DNA of 10,089 nt from an uncultured bacterium (GTDB lineage: Bacteria; Planctomycetota; Phycisphaerae; Phycisphaerales; UBA1924), in contig CALKYH010000088.1 in assembly GCA_938003595.1 (NCBI GenBank), positions 1 through 10,089 of the forward strand. Reading direction: 5' to 3'. The notes below the pieces were generated by a model. It was not told where the DNA came from. It made no database searches and saw only the letters and a list, made by a program, of their open reading frames with translations. Shown one piece after another: positions 7,360 to 10,089 of the stretch; within the stretch, counting starts at the first letter, position 1; each line of letters starts with the position of its first letter. The position numbers and the translations under genes were made by a program.

Positions 7360-7387
7360 AGTGTAGGGAGGGGGGCGGGGGAGTCAA
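7360..7387 (-). promoter_or_regulatory. Sigma70-type promoter for the tRNA-Gln/glmU-rplI operon
   Basis: On the minus strand, TTGACT (7387-7382; 5 of 6 to TTGACA) is followed by a 16-nt spacer and TACACT (7365-7360; 4 of 6 to TATAAT, including the first TA and final T). Initiation would fall near 7353. The spacer consists only of C except one G and one T, so the opposite strand is a run of G tracts. No other promoter of this quality was seen between here and the tRNA; a TATATC near 7097-7102 lacks a -35 element. Confidence 0.6.
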
Positions 7388-7523
7388 ACGGGGGGCGGGA
7401 CCCTGCGCGCGGGGGCGCGGGGCGTTGACTGTCGACATCGGGGTCGGGGACGCTTCGCCGTTCGGATGCGCGATGCTTCGCGAGCGCGGTTGTGCCCATG
7501 TGACTCCCCCCGGAGATGAATCG
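7388..7523. other. Non-coding segment between the divergent operon promoter and the TerB-like gene
   Basis: This stretch must hold the plus-strand promoter of the zinc-ribbon/TerB gene, but I cannot assign one. A TTGACT at 7425-7430 has no TATAAT-like hexamer 16-18 nt downstream. A small CGCG-arm hairpin lies around 7470-7484. A clear Shine-Dalgarno (CGGAG, 7511-7515) ends the segment. No gene is seen. Confidence 0.4.
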
Positions 7524-8570
7524 ATGTTCTCGTATGTTCGTTTGCGATCGAAGGAGATCGGACGAGGCATTTTCTTCTGCACGCATTGCTCGACGGCACG
7601 AAGGTACGTCGCGCGAGCGGAGCGGACATGGCTGACCTTCCTCGCTCTGGTCCCGATGTTCCCATTGTCAAGGCTGCACCGGAACGCATGCTGCGAGTCA
7701 TGCCGGGGACGGCGACCATTGTCGACGGTTGCCGAGTATGAGCTTACGGAGGCGCAGGCATCGCATGTCGCGGCCAGAACGATCGCAGCGCATCTGGCCG
7801 TGGCGATAGCCAAGGTGGACGGTGAGCCCGACGACCGCGAGTTGAAGGCGGCGCTCCAGGTCATGACCGACCTGGGCTATGAGGGCGCCTCCATGCAGGC
7901 GATGCGCGAGGACGCTCGCACCAGACCGTTCAGCCGCCCGCTCGCCGAATCGCTGTTGCGCTCGCATGCCCCGATGGCGACGCTGGACCCTGCGAGGCCA
8001 TCGTGGATTGTCGGGCGGCTCGCGGTCGTGGCGGCCGCCGACGGGGCGATCACTCCCGAAGAGATGAGCGTCCTGCGGCTGGTCGCGGAGCACACGGGGG
8101 TAGGGCCGGCCGAGTTGGCCGAGATCGCCAACGACGCGCAGTCCGGGGAGCTCTCGGCGGACTCGATGCGTCGGGAGTCGGAGCGCGCGAAAGGAGCCCT
8201 GGGGATAGCAGTGATGATCGTCGGCACGGCGATCGCCGCAGCAGACGGTGTCCTGCTGGATGCGGAGATCGATCGAGTATGGCAGTTCTTCGATGAGGCG
8301 GGCGCGGGAGAGGGCATCAAGACGGACGACCTCCGTATGCTGGCGAAGCGAGTCGTGGATGGGTCGTTTGATCCCGCGACAGAGCTGGCGGCGATTGCCG
8401 ACCCTCTCACCGAGGCGAACAAGGACATGCTGCTGCAGTTCGGTATGCGGGTGGCGCTGATCGATGGTCCAGCGAAGCCGGTGGAACGCGAGATGTTGCA
8501 GTTGCTCGCTGCGACGATGGGGATCAACGAGCCGCGGCTTGCTGCCGTGCTCGGTCTGGACTGGTGGTGA
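7524..8570 (+). CDS. Zinc-ribbon protein with two TerB-like domains
   Basis: A 348-residue protein, function not known. The ATG at 7524 is chosen because GGAG lies 9 nt before it and the zinc ribbon begins just after; the open frame extends far upstream only through non-coding and antisense sequence. Residues 1-62 form a zinc ribbon of the type with two Cys pairs around a hydrophobic 'LFxPLFP'-like strand: C19-x2-C22, 'WLTFLALVPMFPLSR' (36-50), C57-x2-C60. Residues about 75-348 are alpha-helical and contain four DG-x(5-7)-E units (D99-G, D173-G, D241-G, D314-G). Each TerB/DUF533-like domain carries two such motifs, so two tandem TerB-like domains fit. TerB domains bind metal and occur in tellurite-resistance and other stress contexts; tellurite resistance itself is not implied. 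It stands alone, with less extreme GC and more T-rich codons near its 5' end than its neighbours. No signal peptide. Confidence 0.82.
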   Translation: MFSYVRLRSKEIGRGIFFCTHCSTARRYVARAERTWLTFLALVPMFPLSRLHRNACCESCRGRRPLSTVAEYELTEAQASHVAARTIAAHLAVAIAKVDGEPDDRELKAALQVMTDLGYEGASMQAMREDARTRPFSRPLAESLLRSHAPMATLDPARPSWIVGRLAVVAAADGAITPEEMSVLRLVAEHTGVGPAELAEIANDAQSGELSADSMRRESERAKGALGIAVMIVGTAIAAADGVLLDAEIDRVWQFFDEAGAGEGIKTDDLRMLAKRVVDGSFDPATELAAIADPLTEANKDMLLQFGMRVALIDGPAKPVEREMLQLLAATMGINEPRLAAVLGLDWW

Positions 8571-8865
8571 AGTCACGGATGCGCAGCGATCTCCGAGCAG
8601 CGTGGCGCCGCACCGCGGCTCGGGGCGTGGGGCGGCGCTGACCCCGGGCTGGCGCCCGGGGCTACGGTGTGTCGGCCCTCCGGGCTTGCGCAGGTACGAA
8701 CCGCGTGCGCAGGAAGCACCGAGCTCGTTCGCCGCGGCGACCCGACCTCGGTGGCACGGGGCGTCGATCGGCGCTTGGGGCCCGCTCGCTTGCGCTCGGG
8801 GTTCTGTTCGGAGGGGAGGGAATGGAACACTGGTCTCCCAGAGCGGCGACCAGTGCCACCCGGAT
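8571..8865. repeat. Convergent spacer with a cluster of palindromic repeat-like elements
   Basis: The 295 bp between two converging genes hold no gene but several palindromes. CCCCGGGC/GCCCGGGG (8642-8649/8654-8661, loop TGGC) has an 8-bp perfect stem. GCCC/GGGC (8675-8685) lies beside it. At 8781-8800, CCCG and CGC arms pair around a symmetric CT/CT internal loop. CACTGGTC/GACCAGTG (8828-8835/8848-8855) has an 8-bp perfect stem and lies 11 bp beyond the SWIM-gene stop codon. TGCGCAGG occurs twice (about 8687-8712). None has a T-run, so they are weak candidates for classical terminators; they resemble dispersed REP-like intergenic elements and may still stop or protect transcripts from both sides. 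Confidence 0.55.
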
Positions 8866-9798
8866 TCAGTCCTGCGGCTCTTCGTCGGCGCTTGGCGGCG
8901 CGTCGTCGAGGTTGAGCGCGGCTTCGCGGACCAGGTCGTAGCAGGTCGCGAGCAGGCCGACGAGGGGGAAGCCGCCTTCGCTGGGGGCCTTGAAGGGGCT
9001 GGCGCCCAGGCGGCGGAGCAGCGCGTGGCGCACCTCCGGCGGGCGCGGGGCGGTGTCGAGGTTCTCGAGGCCCGCGGGTGTCGCCCAGAACTCGTGCAGG
9101 AGCGTCTCGAACGGCGCGGGCTCGGTGCGGGTGAGCGCGGGGGTGCGCGGGGCGTACTGGCCGGGGCCGTGGCGGCCGGCGGAGGTTTCCGCGCGGCGCT
9201 GGCGGAGGCGGGCGAGCAGGTCGTCGCCGCGCAGGCCGCGGAGCGTGAAGATCAGCAGCGAGTCGTCGCCCAGGCGCTGCGCGGTGATCGCGGCGGCGCA
9301 GACGGCGTGCTTGCACCAGGGGTTGTCGTCGCTGCAGTTGCAGTCGGGCTTGATCTCCGCGGCCTCGGCGGGGAACAGGTGCAGCGAGAGGGGGGCGAAG
9401 GCGTCTTCGATGTTGCTCGGCAGTTCGCCGCTGAGCAGGTGCGCGGCGTAGGCGGCCTGGTCGGCCATGGCGTCGGTGGCGCGGGTCCATTCGTCGGCGG
9501 CCATGACGGGGAAGCGCAGCGTGGTCTGGTAGGCGCGGGAGACGCGCCCCTGCACCGCGGCGGAGACGAGGCCCAGGTCGAAGTCGATGCGCCGGGTCTG
9601 GCCGAGTCGCGCGTATTCGAGGCCCTCGGTGAGGCGGTCGCCCGGCGCCGCGGCCTCGACGAGGCGCATGAGGCGCTGGCCGGCCCATGACTTGATGTGC
9701 CCGCCGTGCTCGATGTCGACGCGGACGCCGCCGGCGACGCGGTAGGGCTTCTCGCGTTTCTGGGGGACATAGTTGCGGTTGGGCTGGAAGTTGCTCAT
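8866..9798 (-). CDS. SWIM zinc-finger protein, partner of SNF2 helicase
   Basis: A 310-residue protein with a SWIM zinc finger, C153-x-C155-x6-C162-x-H164 ('CNCSDDNPWCKH'), the CxCxnCxH pattern used for DNA or protein binding. The preceding ~150 residues contain 'WAGQRLMRLVEAA' and 'YARLGQTRRIDFDLGLVSAAVQGR', as in bacterial SWIM proteins encoded next to SNF2 helicases (for example the YwqA/YwqB pair of Bacillus subtilis). The C-terminal half is helical with an Arg-rich linker and an acidic end. The start ATG overlaps the helicase TGA (ATGA, 9795-9798), with GAGGAGG about 10 nt upstream inside the helicase gene, so the two are translationally coupled. The fixed pairing suggests a complex acting on nucleic acid; the substrate is unknown. 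Confidence 0.88.
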   Translation of the reverse strand: MSNFQPNRNYVPQKREKPYRVAGGVRVDIEHGGHIKSWAGQRLMRLVEAAAPGDRLTEGLEYARLGQTRRIDFDLGLVSAAVQGRVSRAYQTTLRFPVMAADEWTRATDAMADQAAYAAHLLSGELPSNIEDAFAPLSLHLFPAEAAEIKPDCNCSDDNPWCKHAVCAAAITAQRLGDDSLLIFTLRGLRGDDLLARLRQRRAETSAGRHGPGQYAPRTPALTRTEPAPFETLLHEFWATPAGLENLDTAPRPPEVRHALLRRLGASPFKAPSEGGFPLVGLLATCYDLVREAALNLDDAPPSADEEPQD

Positions 9799-10089
9799 CG
9801 GGCGGCGGCCTCCTCGAGGGCTTCCTCGCGGTCGTCCTCGTCGCTGACGGCGTCGGGCCCGAGGGAGACCAGGTCGCGGAGCTGGTTGGTGGACAGCTCG
9901 GTGAGCCAGTTCTCGCCGGAGGTGATGATGGACTCGGCGAGTTCGGTCTTCTGCTCGATGAGCGCGTCGATGCGTTCTTCGAGCGTGCCGGCGACGATGA
10001 ACTTGTGGACCTGCACGGTGCGCGTCTGGCCGATGCGGTGGGCGCGGTCGGTGGCCTGGCTCTCGACGGCGGGGTTCCACCAGCGGTCG
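9795..10089 (-). CDS. SNF2-family helicase, C-terminal 97 residues (cut by window edge)
   Basis: Only the 3' end is in the window; the gene continues beyond 10089. The visible 97 residues start in conserved motif V ('DRWWNPAVE') and run through motif VI ('DRAHRIGQTR', with the arginine finger) of the second RecA-like lobe. They continue with the typical post-motif helices 'FIVAGTLEERIDALIEQKTELAESII' and 'LTELSTNQLRDLV', then an acidic tail ('SDEDDREEALEEAAAR'). These are diagnostic of SNF2/SWI2 double-stranded DNA translocases of the bacterial RapA/HepA-YwqA group. It overlaps the SWIM gene by 4 nt. The N-terminal ATPase lobe and any accessory domains cannot be assessed. Confidence 0.95.
   Translation of the reverse strand, partial: DRWWNPAVESQATDRAHRIGQTRTVQVHKFIVAGTLEERIDALIEQKTELAESIITSGENWLTELSTNQLRDLVSLGPDAVSDEDDREEALEEAAAR

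Noticed and set aside
7425..7453. TTGACT at 7425 as a plus-strand -35 box for the TerB-like gene
   Set aside because: No acceptable -10 hexamer at 16-18 nt downstream (sequence there is GGGGACGC).
6300..7523. Upstream extension of the zinc-ribbon/TerB frame to 6300
   Set aside because: The extension is antisense to the glmU-like gene and tRNA-Gln. The ATG at 7524 has a proper Shine-Dalgarno and begins the recognisable ribbon domain.
7698..8576. 292-codon minus-strand frame opposite the TerB-like gene
   Set aside because: Arg/His-rich shadow without recognisable motifs or Shine-Dalgarno.

Overview
The window looks like chromosomal DNA of a GC-rich planctomycete, most likely of the Phycisphaerae/Phycisphaerales type. 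This is inferred from three things: a secreted beta-helix protein ending in a cysteine-bracketed dockerin-like repeat, a GlmU-like protein reduced to its nucleotidyltransferase domain, and palindromic intergenic repeats. No phage, transposon, CRISPR or defence-island hallmark is visible.

Layout. (1) Positions 1-162 are non-coding, with four tandem 9-bp units. (2) 163-1950 (+) encodes a secreted right-handed beta-helix protein. (3) 1967-7387 (-) reads as one long housekeeping transcription unit. It has a sigma70-type promoter near 7360-7387, a roughly 330-nt structured leader or possible non-coding RNA, tRNA-Gln(UUG), a glmU-like gene, prs, rplY/ctc, pth, rpsF, ssb, rplI, and an intrinsic terminator at 1967-2002. 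The first four protein genes keep the order known from Bacillus (glmU-prs-ctc-pth); the last three are the common S6-SSB-L9 cluster, but without rpsR (S18). Two gene pairs, glmU/prs and rplY/pth, overlap by GTGA and look translationally coupled. (4) 7524-8570 (+) encodes a zinc-ribbon protein fused to two TerB-like domains. (5) 8571-8865 is a non-coding convergent spacer with several palindromes. (6) 8866-10089 (-) holds a SWIM zinc-finger protein coupled by ATGA overlap to the 3' end of an SNF2-family helicase that runs off the window.

The large minus-strand unit joins PRPP synthesis, sugar-nucleotide formation, rescue of stalled peptidyl-tRNA, ribosomal proteins L25, S6 and L9, and ssDNA-binding protein, so it is a growth-related translation/precursor operon. 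The points that most deserve a second look are the uncharacterised leader upstream of tRNA-Gln with its G-rich promoter spacer, the altered sugar-binding segment of the GlmU-like enzyme, the Lys-Asp tail of L25 that doubles as a run of Shine-Dalgarno sites for pth, the hairpin before rpsF, and the zinc-ribbon/TerB fusion. I found no clearly new multi-gene system.
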